Notes under the pieces: generated by a model
What the model was told of the DNA's origin: nothing
The model's input: only the letters and a program-made list of their open reading frames with translations
Database searches by the model: none
Shown: positions 16,875 to 26,096 of the stretch, piece after piece
Layout: every line of letters starts with the position of its first letter
Numbering within the stretch: the stretch's first letter is position 1
Program-made: the position numbers and the translations under genes
Source of the DNA: Patiriisocius marinistellae
Lineage (GTDB): Bacteria; Bacteroidota; Bacteroidia; Flavobacteriales; Flavobacteriaceae
Reading direction: 5' to 3'
DNA: 64,000 nucleotides
Assembly (NCBI RefSeq): GCF_009014635.1
Contig: NZ_BKCF01000001.1
Location: 806,001-870,000, forward strand

Positions 16875-18095
16875 ATGCATAGAGTTGTAATAACAGGAAT
16901 GGGAATTTATTCTTGCATTGGTAAAAACAAACAAGAAGTAAAGGAGTCATTGTATAATGGGTCTTCAGGTATTATTTATGATGAAAAGCGCAAAGATTTT
17001 GGATTTCGCTCATGTTTCACAGGACATGTTGAAGAGCCCAATTTAAAAAAAGAATTGACTAGAAGACAGCGCACTAGCATGGGTGAAGAAGCAATGTACA
17101 GCTATGTCTCAACTGTTGAAGCTCTTGACCAAGCTGGAGTTGATCAGGCATATCTTGAAGCTAATGAAGTGGGTATTCTCTTCGGAAATGATAGTACGGC
17201 AAAATCCGTTATTGATTCAATTGATGTTATTAGAGATAAAAAAGACACAACATTAGTTGGATCTGGTGCTATTTTTAAAGCAATGAATTCTACAGTGACA
17301 ATGAACTTGTCAACTATATTTAAATTGACAGGAGTTAATTTTACCATCAGCGCAGCTTGCGCTAGTGGGTCGCATGCCATTGGAGTAGGTTACCAAATGA
17401 TAAAAAGTGGCATGCAAGAAATGATTATTTGTGGAGGTGCACAAGAAATCAATATGCTTGCTGTTGCAAGTTTTGATGGATTAGGTGTCTTTGCAACAGA
17501 AAAAAATAACGCTGCAAAAGCATCAAAACCTTTTGACAAAGACAGAAATGGGCTGATACCCAGTGGTGGTGCAGCTACATTAATATTAGAAAGTTATGAG
17601 TCTGCTATAAAACGTGGAGCAACTATCCTTGGCGAAATTGTAGGCTACGGCTTTTCGTCTAATGGTGATCATATTTCTACCCCTAATGTTGAGGGTCCAT
17701 CAAGAGCAATGCGAAAAGCACTTGATCAGTCTGGATTAAACACGAGTGTTGTTGATTATGTAAATGCACATGCAACTTCAACTCCAGTAGGAGATGCAAA
17801 TGAAGCTAAAGCTATTTTTGAGGTTTTTGGAGAAAATGGGCCCTATGTAAGCTCAACAAAATCAATGACGGGGCACGAATGTTGGATGGCTGGAGCTAGT
17901 GAAGTGATTTATAGTATGTTGATGATGGAACACGGTTTTATTGCCCCTAACATAAATTTAGAACATCCAGATGAAGACTCAGCAAAGTTAAATTTGGTCA
18001 AGAAAACGTTAGATAAAAAAATAGATGTATTTTTGTCGAATTCCTTTGGTTTTGGAGGAACAAATTCAGCATTAATAATAAAAAAATTGCCCTAA
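16875..18095 (+). CDS. Beta-ketoacyl-ACP synthase (FabF-like)
   Basis: The full catalytic triad of an elongating ketosynthase is present: Cys162 in SAACASGSH, His in NAHATSTPVGD, and His in TKSMTGHECWMAG with the preceding Lys. 406 residues is standard. It starts one base after fabG and is followed ten bases later by an acyl carrier protein, so reductase, synthase and carrier form a unit. It may elongate the aryl polyene or provide an acyl chain for the resorcinol. Which one cannot be read from the sequence. Confidence 0.9.
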   Translation: MHRVVITGMGIYSCIGKNKQEVKESLYNGSSGIIYDEKRKDFGFRSCFTGHVEEPNLKKELTRRQRTSMGEEAMYSYVSTVEALDQAGVDQAYLEANEVGILFGNDSTAKSVIDSIDVIRDKKDTTLVGSGAIFKAMNSTVTMNLSTIFKLTGVNFTISAACASGSHAIGVGYQMIKSGMQEMIICGGAQEINMLAVASFDGLGVFATEKNNAAKASKPFDKDRNGLIPSGGAATLILESYESAIKRGATILGEIVGYGFSSNGDHISTPNVEGPSRAMRKALDQSGLNTSVVDYVNAHATSTPVGDANEAKAIFEVFGENGPYVSSTKSMTGHECWMAGASEVIYSMLMMEHGFIAPNINLEHPDEDSAKLNLVKKTLDKKIDVFLSNSFGFGGTNSALIIKKLP

Positions 18096-18104
18096 TAATA
18101 TCAC

Positions 18105-18347
18105 ATGAATAAAGAAGAAATCGTTGAAAAAGTCAACTTCTTTCTTGTAGATGAGTTTGAAGTTGAAGAAGATGATATGAGTCCGGATGCCAATTTAAAG
18201 GAAACTTTAGAGTTGGATTCCTTGGATTTCGTTGACCTTGTGGTTGCGGTGGAGTCTAATTTTGGAACAAAGTTAATAGGTGAGGATTTCAATGGGGTGG
18301 AGACACTTCAAGATTTTTACGATTTAATTGAACGTAAAATTAGTTAA
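18105..18347 (+). CDS. Acyl carrier protein 1 of the pigment cluster
   Basis: An 80-residue acidic protein with the phosphopantetheine site LELDSLDFVDLVV (modified Ser near residue 39). The four-helix pattern and length fit a free-standing type II acyl carrier protein. It is the first of two in the cluster; the other is at 28947-29201. Being next to FabG, ketosynthase and an acyltransferase suggests it carries the chain those enzymes handle. Confidence 0.92.
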   Translation: MNKEEIVEKVNFFLVDEFEVEEDDMSPDANLKETLELDSLDFVDLVVAVESNFGTKLIGEDFNGVETLQDFYDLIERKIS

Positions 18348-18375
18348 ATCTAGCTAATATTAAGATTTTACTTTT

Positions 18376-19263
18376 ATGAGTTCAGAATGGGAAGGTAAAT
18401 CCAAGGGTACTGTTTTTGGGTACAAGGTGTTTGTGTTTCTTATTAAAACATTTGGTGTAAAAGCTGCTTACACACTTCTTTTTTTTGTAGCTAGTTATTA
18501 CGTGTTTTTTGCGCCAAAAAATACAAATGCAATTTATTATTATTTCAGAAAAAGATTAAAATATGGAACACTTAAAAGTGCTATCCATGTATTTCGAAGT
18601 TACTTTATTTTTGGTCAGACTATAATTGATAAAGTTGCGATATCTACAGGTCTTAGAGACTCATTTACCTATGATTTTGATGGCCGTCAAAATATTATAA
18701 AATTATTACAAAAAAAGCAAGGGGGAATTTTAATTAGTGCGCATGTTGGGAACTTTGAAATTTCAGAATTTTTCTTTGCTGAATTAGATGAAACCGCAAC
18801 TATAAGTCTTGTGGTTACCGATGCAGAACGTGAAGCCATTAAGGAGTATTTAAGCCAATATACAAGAAGGTCACACACTAAATTTATAGTAATAAAAAAA
18901 GATATATCACATATATTTGAAATTAATGCAGCCCTTGCACGTAATGAAATAGTGTGTATGACTGGTGATCGTTATATTAAAGATACAAAGCATATTGAAG
19001 GAGTGTTACTTGGTGAAAAAGCAAAATTTCCTGCTGGTCCATTTATGATTGCTTCACGATTAAAAGTACCTGTCATATTTGTTTATGTGATGAAAGATCC
19101 AAATCAACATTATCATTTATATGCCCGTACAGCTGATGTTAAACATAGAGATGCTCAACATTTGTTACAAGAATATACAGAAAGCGTTGAGTGGATGTTA
19201 AGTAAATACCCAAGACAATGGTTTAATTATTTTGATTTTTGGGGAGAAAAAAATAAAAAATGA
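18376..19263 (+). CDS. LpxL/HtrB-like acyltransferase
   Basis: The 295-residue protein has an N-terminal hydrophobic helix (about 15-50) and the acyltransferase motif ISAHVGNFEISEFF, which corresponds to the HxxxxE catalytic pair of lipid A late acyltransferases, followed by a MTGDRYI region and FPAGPFMIA. Members use acyl-ACP donors at the inner face of the membrane. Lying between an acyl carrier protein and darA, it is likely a pigment-pathway acyltransferase rather than a lipid A enzyme. Joining acyl chain and resorcinol is one possible role, competing with the BtrH-like protein downstream. Its stop overlaps the start of darA by 4 bp. Confidence 0.85.
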   Translation: MSSEWEGKSKGTVFGYKVFVFLIKTFGVKAAYTLLFFVASYYVFFAPKNTNAIYYYFRKRLKYGTLKSAIHVFRSYFIFGQTIIDKVAISTGLRDSFTYDFDGRQNIIKLLQKKQGGILISAHVGNFEISEFFFAELDETATISLVVTDAEREAIKEYLSQYTRRSHTKFIVIKKDISHIFEINAALARNEIVCMTGDRYIKDTKHIEGVLLGEKAKFPAGPFMIASRLKVPVIFVYVMKDPNQHYHLYARTADVKHRDAQHLLQEYTESVEWMLSKYPRQWFNYFDFWGEKNKK

Positions 19264-20186
19264 AAGAAGTTTTAGTTGTTTATTATTCTCAAACAGGGCA
19301 GCAACAAGATATTCTCAAGAATATAATGCAACCTTTTAATGGAACAGCTACAAATATTACCTATCATGAAATTAAGCCAATAAAGGACTATCCTTTTCCA
19401 TGGCCAAAATTAGATTTTTTTGATGTCTTTCCAGAATCCTTTTTACAAATCCCAACTGAATTAGAGGCCATTCCAGTTTCAGTTCTTAATAAAAAATACG
19501 ATTTAATTATTCTTGGTTATACCGTCTGGTATTTAACACCTTCAATTCCAATAAACTCCTTCCTAAAATCTAATGAGGGAAAAAAATTGCTTAAGGATAC
19601 ACCTGTTGTCACTGTAATTGGAGCACGTAATATGTGGATTATGGCGCAAGAAAAAATGAAGCATTTATTAGTAAACTGTGGCGCCAGACTGGTAGGAAAT
19701 ATTGCTTTGGTGGATCGAAATATTAACCATATTAGTCTTATCACAATTCAACATTGGATGTTAGATGGAAAAAAAGACCGCAAATGGGGTGTTTTTCCAA
19801 AGCCTGGTGTTTCAGAAAAAGATATTTCCGAAGCATCAAAATTTGGACACACTATTCAAGAAGCTTTAATGTCTAATCAATATGATAACCTTCAGGATAA
19901 TCTTCTTAAAAAAGATGCAGTAACAGTAATTCCTTCTTTAATTGCGACAGATAAAAGAGGGAATGTTGTTTTTTCAAAATGGGCAAATATGCTTATTAAA
20001 AAAGGAGGCCCTAATAGCCCTAAAAGGCGTAAAATTCTACCCTACTTTAATTATTATATGATATTTGCGATATGGGTTATAGCTCCTATTGTTTTTATTG
20101 TATTTTTACTCACTTACTTGCCTCTGTATGGTAGGATTAAAAAGCAGAAGCAATATTATGCTTCAGTGCAATTAAAGCAAGATTAA
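19260..20186 (+). CDS. darA: Dialkylresorcinol biosynthesis protein DarA
   Basis: The first 180 residues form a flavodoxin-like alpha/beta fold starting EVLVVYYSQTGQQQDI, with a phosphate-loop-like SQTGQ. A membrane helix lies near 265-295 (MIFAIWVIAPIVFIVFLLT). This matches the proteins named DarA in flexirubin and dialkylresorcinol clusters. DarA acts with DarB to condense, cyclise and aromatise two acyl precursors into the 2,5-dialkylresorcinol; the chemical share of each is a matter of published work, not of this sequence. The gene shares single-base overlaps with darB (stop 20184-20186, start 20186). Confidence 0.88.
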   Translation: MKEVLVVYYSQTGQQQDILKNIMQPFNGTATNITYHEIKPIKDYPFPWPKLDFFDVFPESFLQIPTELEAIPVSVLNKKYDLIILGYTVWYLTPSIPINSFLKSNEGKKLLKDTPVVTVIGARNMWIMAQEKMKHLLVNCGARLVGNIALVDRNINHISLITIQHWMLDGKKDRKWGVFPKPGVSEKDISEASKFGHTIQEALMSNQYDNLQDNLLKKDAVTVIPSLIATDKRGNVVFSKWANMLIKKGGPNSPKRRKILPYFNYYMIFAIWVIAPIVFIVFLLTYLPLYGRIKKQKQYYASVQLKQD

Positions 20187-21319
20187 TGAGAGACGTATAC
20201 ATTACAAGAACAAGCAAATTTTTACCTAATAATCCTGTCAATAATGATGAAATGGAGAAATTGCTTGGTGAGGTAAATGGAAAAGAATCCCGAGCTAGAC
20301 GTATAGTACTTCGAAACAACAAAATTGAGACGCGCTATTATGCAATTGATAAAGAAGGGAAACCTACACACAGCAATGCGCAAATTGCAAAAGAAGCTGT
20401 TGAGGGACTTTTAGATGAACATTTCACAAAAGACGACATTGAATTATTGTCATTTGGAACAGGAAGTGCAGATCAAACATTGCCTTCTCATGCTGCTATG
20501 GTTCATGGAGAATTAAAAGGTAGTAATATGGAAATAAACTCACCTACTGGGGCTTGTTGTAGCGGCATGAATGCGCTTAAATATGGATACCTGTCAATCA
20601 AAGCCGGTGAGGTTGAAAATGCAGTTTGTGGCGCATCTGAGCGTGTTTCTGGATGGTTGAGAGGAGGTATTTACGAAGATGAAGTGACTCATCTATCTAC
20701 ACTAGAAGAAAAACCTATTTTAGCATTTAATAAAGATTTTTTACGATGGATGCTAAGTGATGGAGCAGGAGCATTTTTATTACAGCCAGAACCTACTGGA
20801 GACGTAAACTTAAAAATTGAGTGGATGGATGGATATTCATTTGCTAATGAGTTAGAATCTTGCATGTTTTCAGGATCCGATAAAAATGAAGACGGTACTT
20901 TAACATCTTGGAATGAAATACCTGTGGAAGATTGGACAAAAAAATCTGTATTTGCATTAAAGCAAGATACAAGATTATTGGGTGAAAACGTTCTTGTCAA
21001 AGGTGTTGAAAGTATGGTGCGAAGTATGAATAAGCACAATGTTACTGTTAATGATATTGATTATTTTTTACCACATATTTCATCGCATTTTTTTAAGGAA
21101 AGACTTTATAGTGAGATGGAAGAAAGAGGAGTAGCTGTTCCTTGGGATAAATGGTTCATAAATTTGAGCGAAGTGGGAAATATAGGGGCTGTATCTATTT
21201 ATTTAATGATTGATGGCCTTATAGCAACAGGTAAATTGAAAAAAGGAGATAAAATATGGTTGATCGTTCCAGAAAGTGCACGTTTCTCGTATTTCAATGC
21301 GCTTCTAACTGTGTATTAA
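20186..21319 (+). CDS. darB: Dialkylresorcinol ketosynthase DarB (KAS III fold)
   Basis: This 377-residue thiolase-fold enzyme has the active-site region TGACCSGMNALKYGY with two adjacent Cys at 124-125, HISSHFFKERLY as the His region, and LSEVGNIGAVSIY as the Asn region. That is the Cys-His-Asn triad of FabH-like enzymes. Its place right after darA identifies it as DarB, the synthase that joins a beta-ketoacyl and an enoyl thioester to start resorcinol formation. The hotdog gene follows after one base. Confidence 0.92.
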   Translation: MRDVYITRTSKFLPNNPVNNDEMEKLLGEVNGKESRARRIVLRNNKIETRYYAIDKEGKPTHSNAQIAKEAVEGLLDEHFTKDDIELLSFGTGSADQTLPSHAAMVHGELKGSNMEINSPTGACCSGMNALKYGYLSIKAGEVENAVCGASERVSGWLRGGIYEDEVTHLSTLEEKPILAFNKDFLRWMLSDGAGAFLLQPEPTGDVNLKIEWMDGYSFANELESCMFSGSDKNEDGTLTSWNEIPVEDWTKKSVFALKQDTRLLGENVLVKGVESMVRSMNKHNVTVNDIDYFLPHISSHFFKERLYSEMEERGVAVPWDKWFINLSEVGNIGAVSIYLMIDGLIATGKLKKGDKIWLIVPESARFSYFNALLTVY

Positions 21320-21320
21320 T

Positions 21321-21755
21321 ATGAATATATTGCCTAGAAAAATAACTGATAAAGCAGTTGTGGAAAATTTAATTCCACAAAAAGCACCGTTTGTTATGGT
21401 AGATTCATTACATGCTTTCTCTTCGGAAATGATAACAGCAGGGCTTACCGTTACTGCAGATAACTTATTTACAGATAACAATAACTTTCAAGAATCAGGT
21501 ATTATAGAACACATGGCTCAAAGTGTTGCATTGCACACTGGGTATGATTTTTTTTTAAAAGAAGAGCATGCTCCTACTGGATATATAGGTGCCATTAAAA
21601 AAATTACCATTGAAGAATTACCTAAAGTGGGAGATACATTAATTACCACAGTCCATATTCTACAAGAATTTATGGGAATAACACTAGTATCAGTATCAAC
21701 TAAATGCAATGGAGAAGTGATTGCAATAGGCGAAATGAAAACAGCACTAGCATAA
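21321..21755 (+). CDS. Hotdog-fold 3-hydroxyacyl-ACP dehydratase-like protein 1
   Basis: 144 residues with the N-terminal FabZ-like region LIPQKAPFVMVDSL, the central helix SGIIEHMAQSVALHTGY (Glu and His in IIEHMAQ) and long beta strands afterwards. The canonical GHFPxxPxxPG segment is replaced by DNNNFQESG, as in the ApeI/ApeP group of aryl-polyene clusters. The probable role is dehydration of 3-hydroxyacyl-ACP during polyene elongation. It sits one base from darB and one base before a second hotdog gene, and the two may form a heteromer. Confidence 0.82.
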   Translation: MNILPRKITDKAVVENLIPQKAPFVMVDSLHAFSSEMITAGLTVTADNLFTDNNNFQESGIIEHMAQSVALHTGYDFFLKEEHAPTGYIGAIKKITIEELPKVGDTLITTVHILQEFMGITLVSVSTKCNGEVIAIGEMKTALA

Positions 21756-21756
21756 T

Positions 21757-22215
21757 ATGAAAACCGATATTGAAAACTTCGATATTCAAAATTTCCTTCC
21801 GCATAGACCTCCTATGTTAATGGTGAATAAACTGTTGTTGCTTACACAAACCAAAGTTTCATCAACTTTTAAAATTGAAAAAAATTGTGTTTTTGTAGAT
21901 GACAATAACTTCTTTAAAGAAAGCGGATTAATAGAAAATAACGCTCAAACGTGCTCAGCAATCGTAGGGCAAAACTTTTTTGACGATGATGATGTTGAGG
22001 GTAAGGGGAATAAGGTTGTTGGCTTTATTAGTACCATAAAAACAGCAAAAATCTACGCATTACCTAAAGTTGATGATACCATTATTACAAAGGCTTCACT
22101 TATATCAAGGTTTGATACAGAGGAGTACACCATGTGCACCATGCAAACTTCTACTTTTAACAATGAAGAATTAATCGTAGATTGTACGATGAATTTAATC
22201 ATTCAAGAAGTATAA
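21757..22215 (+). CDS. Hotdog-fold 3-hydroxyacyl-ACP dehydratase-like protein 2
   Basis: 152 residues, clearly related to the preceding gene: NFLPHRPPMLMVNKL at the N-terminus, then DNNFFKESGLIENNAQTCSA in the central helix. Where the first copy reads IIEHMAQ, this one reads LIENNAQ, so His is replaced by Asn while Glu is kept. Tandem, diverged hotdog pairs often act together. This copy may be the structural or the specialised partner in polyene dehydration. Confidence 0.8.
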   Translation: MKTDIENFDIQNFLPHRPPMLMVNKLLLLTQTKVSSTFKIEKNCVFVDDNNFFKESGLIENNAQTCSAIVGQNFFDDDDVEGKGNKVVGFISTIKTAKIYALPKVDDTIITKASLISRFDTEEYTMCTMQTSTFNNEELIVDCTMNLIIQEV

Positions 22216-22216
22216 A

Positions 22217-22618
22217 GTGAAGAAAATCGAAGTTCCACAAGACCAAAGCAGTCTTAACAAAGTAAACTCAAAAGAGTTGTATTATGCCGTTGATGAAAAT
22301 GGTGAATATACCACTGCTTTAAGCTCTGGTTGGGATCCTAAAAAAATAGCGCTTGACAATGCCCTCGAGGAAATCGAGCAACGTATTGAAGATGCAAAAA
22401 AACGTGTGCATTCTGGAGTGACAAGTCCTATAGAATATTACATGGAACTTTCAAAAATGGATCTTCCCATATTAGCAAGTTATGTTGGTTTTTGGCAATG
22501 GAAAGTTAAACGCCATTTTAAACCTTCGGTATTCAAGAAATTGAGTGCTAAAAAATTAAAAAAGTATGCTGATGTGTTTGACATTTCAGTAGCAGAACTA
22601 CAAGAGATCCCAAAATAA
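22217..22618 (+). CDS. Small cytoplasmic protein of unknown function in the pigment cluster
   Basis: 133 residues with no signal peptide or membrane helix. A helical segment with heptad-like spacing lies at about 46-65 (LDNALEEIEQRIEDAKKRV), then a conserved-looking aromatic stretch SYVGFWQWKVKRHFKP, and a Lys-rich tail ending in a helix-turn-like segment (KYADVFDISVAEL). The start is GTG, one base after the previous stop. It is followed five bases later by the BtrH-like gene, so the two are probably functional partners. I do not recognise a family. Confidence 0.75.
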   Translation: MKKIEVPQDQSSLNKVNSKELYYAVDENGEYTTALSSGWDPKKIALDNALEEIEQRIEDAKKRVHSGVTSPIEYYMELSKMDLPILASYVGFWQWKVKRHFKPSVFKKLSAKKLKKYADVFDISVAELQEIPK

Positions 22619-22623
22619 ATCCT

Positions 22624-23628
22624 ATGAAGATAGATTTTACACACAACCAGTCTGCGCATTGCGAAAATGGGGTGGTTTCAAATTTAATGAAGCATAATGG
22701 GTTCAAAATTAGCGAACCTATGGTTTTTGGAATAGGGTCCGGATTGCTTTTTTGTTATATACCTTTTTTAAAAGTAAATTATGCGCCGGTTGTGACCTAT
22801 CGTGCTATGCCAGGGCAAATTTTTAACCGCTTTGCAAAAAGAGTGGGGATAAAAATAAAGCGCGAAAAATTTAAAAACCCAAAAACTGCAAAAGCTAGAT
22901 TAGATGAAAACCTAGCAAAAAATAATCCCGTAGGATTGCAAGTGGGCGTTTATAACTTAATGTATTTCCCAGACGAATATCGCTTTCACTTCAACGCGCA
23001 TAATCTAGTGGTCTACGGAAAAGAGGATAACAAGTACCTTATTAGTGACCCCGTAATGGAGAACGTCACTACGCTTACCGATAAAGAATTAGAAAAAGTG
23101 CGTTTCGCCAAAGGTGCCTTCGCTCCTAAAGGGCATATTTATTACCCAACTGAGTTTCCAAAAAAACTTTCGCTGGAAAAAGCAATCATCAAAGGAATCA
23201 AGCATACTTGTCGCGATATGGCAGCACCTGTTCCATTTGTGGGAGTCAATGGAATCAAAACCATTGCGAAACTTATTAGAAAATGGCCTAAGAAAAAAGG
23301 TGCGAAAAAGGCAAATCATTACCTTGGACAAATCGTTCGTATGCAAGAAGAAATTGGAACTGGTGGTGGCGGTTTTAGGTATATTTACGGAGCATTTTTA
23401 CAAGAATCTGGGAAACTTTTAAAGAACGAAAAGCTTATAAAACTTTCTTCGGAAATGACTGAAATTGGAGACCAGTGGCGTGATTTTGCATTAGAAGCAT
23501 CCCGAATCTATAAAAACCGAAGTAACAACACAGCACTAGATAAATACGACGAAGTAGCCACCCAACTAGAAGCAATTGCAGACAGAGAGAAAGTATTCTT
23601 TAAGAAATTAAAAAAAGCAGTCTCTTAG
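22624..23628 (+). CDS. BtrH-like (BtrH_N / DUF4872) acyltransferase
   Basis: The N-terminal 160 residues have the BtrH_N pattern: HCENGVVSNLM with Cys13 as candidate nucleophile, GIGSGLLFCY, and HFNAHNLVVYGKEDNKYLISDP with a conserved His and Asp, together resembling a papain-like Cys-His-Asp set. The C-terminal half (about 190-334) is helical, as in DUF4872. BtrH of butirosin synthesis moves an acyl group from a carrier protein to an amine. By analogy this enzyme could move the finished aryl-polyenoyl chain from its carrier to the dialkylresorcinol hydroxyl, making the flexirubin ester. That assignment is inference. Confidence 0.82.
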   Translation: MKIDFTHNQSAHCENGVVSNLMKHNGFKISEPMVFGIGSGLLFCYIPFLKVNYAPVVTYRAMPGQIFNRFAKRVGIKIKREKFKNPKTAKARLDENLAKNNPVGLQVGVYNLMYFPDEYRFHFNAHNLVVYGKEDNKYLISDPVMENVTTLTDKELEKVRFAKGAFAPKGHIYYPTEFPKKLSLEKAIIKGIKHTCRDMAAPVPFVGVNGIKTIAKLIRKWPKKKGAKKANHYLGQIVRMQEEIGTGGGGFRYIYGAFLQESGKLLKNEKLIKLSSEMTEIGDQWRDFALEASRIYKNRSNNTALDKYDEVATQLEAIADREKVFFKKLKKAVS

Positions 23629-23661
23629 ACCAATTAAAATAATTGTCATTTAAATCTACCA

Positions 23662-24405
23662 ATGATAAAAATCAACAACCTCTCAAAAAAATACAAAGGT
23701 GCCGAAATGTTTTCAGTAAGTTCTTTGGATTTAGAGGTTGAGGAAGGAGAGATCTTTGGATTATTGGGGCCTAATGGTGCCGGGAAAACAACGTTAATTT
23801 CTATGTTGAGTTCTTTAATACAACCTACCTCAGGAGATTTTACTATTGACAGCTTGGACTTTAAAAATAACAAACGTAAACTTCAACAACACATAGGTAT
23901 TGTTCCACAGGAATATGCGTTATATCCAGACTTGACAGCTTTTGAGAACTTGATGTACTTTGGGAGTATGTATAATTTAAAGGGTGAGTCATTTAAAAAC
24001 GATATTAAAAAGCAACTCGAAATTTTAGGGTTAGCAAATTTTTCAAATAAAAAAATTAAAACATTTTCTGGAGGAATGAAACGGCGTGTTAACCTAATAG
24101 CGAGCATACTTCATAAGCCTAAAGTGTTGTTTCTAGATGAACCTACAGTGGGAGTAGATGTGCAATCAAAAAACGTAATCATCGCTCATTTACAAGCATT
24201 GAACAAACAAGGAACGACCATTATTTATACCTCTCATCACTTAAATGAAGCCGAAACTTTCTGCACACGAGTAGCTATTATTGATAAGGGAATCATCGTT
24301 GCAAAAGGAACTCCAGAAGCACTTATTAAAAATCAACCTGAAGCCAATACTCTAGAAGATGTATTTTTAGCACTTACAGGAAATGCCCTCAGAGATTATG
24401 CATAA
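23662..24405 (+). CDS. ABC transporter ATP-binding protein
   Basis: All ATPase motifs are present: Walker A GPNGAGKTT near residue 38, Q-loop VPQEYALYP, signature FSGGMKRRVNL, Walker B VLFLDEPTVGVD and the switch His in YTSHHLNE. The 247-residue size and the CcmA/DrrA-like sequence fit ABC-2 exporters. Its stop lies inside the next gene, the matching permease. It probably powers export or membrane translocation of the pigment or a precursor. Confidence 0.93.
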   Translation: MIKINNLSKKYKGAEMFSVSSLDLEVEEGEIFGLLGPNGAGKTTLISMLSSLIQPTSGDFTIDSLDFKNNKRKLQQHIGIVPQEYALYPDLTAFENLMYFGSMYNLKGESFKNDIKKQLEILGLANFSNKKIKTFSGGMKRRVNLIASILHKPKVLFLDEPTVGVDVQSKNVIIAHLQALNKQGTTIIYTSHHLNEAETFCTRVAIIDKGIIVAKGTPEALIKNQPEANTLEDVFLALTGNALRDYA

Positions 24406-25672
24406 ACTCTGGGCTTCAACAGTAAAGGAATTCAAATTGTTATCTCGCGATATAGGTGGGATGGCTATTCTGTTTTTAATGCCACTCGCATTACTTGTTG
24501 TAATTACCATTATTCAAGACAGTAGTTTTAAAGCGGTAAATAGTATTAAAATTCCTATTTTACTTGTAGATTATGATGGCGGAAATGTAGCACAAACAAT
24601 AATAGAAGGACTGTCAAGTTCAGAAACCTTCCAGGTGATTAAAGGACCTTCTGAAGCTAAAGCAAAAGAACAAGTATTTAGTGGTGATTACCAATTAGCA
24701 ATTGTAATCCCCTCAAAATTATCAGAAGACTTGGCGGAAAAAGTAAACGATAACGTAGAAGGTATTCTCTCAGCTTTTGGATTAGAGGAAGAGGGAGAGG
24801 ATTCACTTCCCAAGGAGAAAAAAGAAATTAAAGCAAAAGAAGTTAGGTTGTATTTTGATCCAGCCACGCAGGGTTCCTTTAAAAATCAAGTAAAAAATGG
24901 AATCGATAAAATGATTTCTAAAATTGAAACTCAAACAATTTATAAATCATTTCAAGAGCAAATAGGCGATGAGGAAACACCGCTTTTTGAAACAGAATCT
25001 TTTATTAGTTTTAAAGAAATAGTGCCAATAGAAAATGAAAAAGAAATCATTCCTAACAGCGCACAACACAATGTGCCAGCATGGGCATTGTTTGCTATTT
25101 TCTTTATTATCGTTCCTTTGTCTATAAATATGGTCAAAGAAAAACATCAAGGAACTTTTGTGAGATTACGTACACAACCCGTTAATTATGCAACTATTTT
25201 GGGCGGTAAAACGCTCGTTTATTTAGCGGTTTGTTTAATCCAGTTTGCATTAATGCTATTAGTTGGAATTTTTATCTTTCCATTAATTGGGTTACCTATT
25301 TTAGATGTTTCGGGCAGGCTAACATTGTTATTCATAGTGGCGCTTTTTGCAGGTTTAGCAGCAATTGGATTAGGGCTTTTAATTGGTACTATTGCAAAAA
25401 CGCAAGAACAAGCAGCCCCTTTTGGAGCTACGTTTGTCGTTATTCTTGCAGCCCTTGGAGGTGTTTGGGTGCCTGTTTTTATAATGCCAAAATTTATGCA
25501 ACTCGTATCACAAGTTTCTCCCATGAATTGGGGATTGAGTGCATTTTATGACGTTTTTTTAAGAAATGCTTCTATAAAAGCAATTGTTCCCGAAATCAGT
25601 TTATTATTTTTGTTTTTCCTCCTCACAACACTAATCGCCATCATTTATAATGAAAAGAAGCAAGCCGTCTAA
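24383..25672 (+). CDS. ABC-2 type transporter permease
   Basis: The protein has one N-terminal membrane helix (about 25-45), a large extracytoplasmic domain (about 50-230) and five or six C-terminal helices starting at PAWALFAIFFIIVPLSI, which is the ABC-2 membrane layout of DrrB/YhhJ-like exporters. ATG at 24383 gives 429 residues; ATG at 24398 (MHKLWAS) is an equally good start. It overlaps the ATPase gene upstream and the thioesterase gene downstream by 23 bp each, so translation is coupled. Substrate inferred from context: the pigment or its lipid precursor. Confidence 0.9.
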   Translation: MPSEIMHKLWASTVKEFKLLSRDIGGMAILFLMPLALLVVITIIQDSSFKAVNSIKIPILLVDYDGGNVAQTIIEGLSSSETFQVIKGPSEAKAKEQVFSGDYQLAIVIPSKLSEDLAEKVNDNVEGILSAFGLEEEGEDSLPKEKKEIKAKEVRLYFDPATQGSFKNQVKNGIDKMISKIETQTIYKSFQEQIGDEETPLFETESFISFKEIVPIENEKEIIPNSAQHNVPAWALFAIFFIIVPLSINMVKEKHQGTFVRLRTQPVNYATILGGKTLVYLAVCLIQFALMLLVGIFIFPLIGLPILDVSGRLTLLFIVALFAGLAAIGLGLLIGTIAKTQEQAAPFGATFVVILAALGGVWVPVFIMPKFMQLVSQVSPMNWGLSAFYDVFLRNASIKAIVPEISLLFLFFLLTTLIAIIYNEKKQAV

Positions 25673-26096
25673 CGCTAAAAAAATACAGCACACAAGTAAA
25701 ATTCGTGTGCGGTTTGCCGAATGTGATCCACTTGGCATTGTATGGCACGGCAATTATATTCAATATTTTGAAGACGGTCGTGAGTCCTTCGGAAATGAGC
25801 TTGGCATTGGCTATCTTAACCAAAAAGAACATAATTTTTCCTCACCTATTGTTAAATCGTTGTGTGAACATAAATTACCATTAAAATATGGTGATATTGC
25901 TATAATAGAAACAACATATATTGATTGTGACGCTGCAAAAATGATTTTTCAATATAAAATTTTTACGCCTGAAGGATTGCTTGCTTGCACAGGTGAAACT
26001 ACCCAAGTATTTGTAGCATTAGGAGGCGAATTATCATTAACGTTTCCAGATTTTATGGTAAGATGGAAACAAAAAATGGGACTTTTAGATGAATAA
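25650..26096 (+). CDS. Acyl-CoA/acyl-ACP thioesterase (4HBT hotdog)
   Basis: The 148-residue protein has the 4-hydroxybenzoyl-CoA thioesterase signature FAECDPLGIVWHGNYIQYFEDGR near residues 22-45, with the catalytic-type Asp and the WHGNYI segment. Such enzymes hydrolyse acyl or aryl thioesters. Here it may release a chain from carrier protein or CoA, or edit stalled intermediates. It overlaps the permease gene by 23 bp and the next ketosynthase by 8 bp. Confidence 0.88.
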   Translation: MKRSKPSNAKKIQHTSKIRVRFAECDPLGIVWHGNYIQYFEDGRESFGNELGIGYLNQKEHNFSSPIVKSLCEHKLPLKYGDIAIIETTYIDCDAAKMIFQYKIFTPEGLLACTGETTQVFVALGGELSLTFPDFMVRWKQKMGLLDE

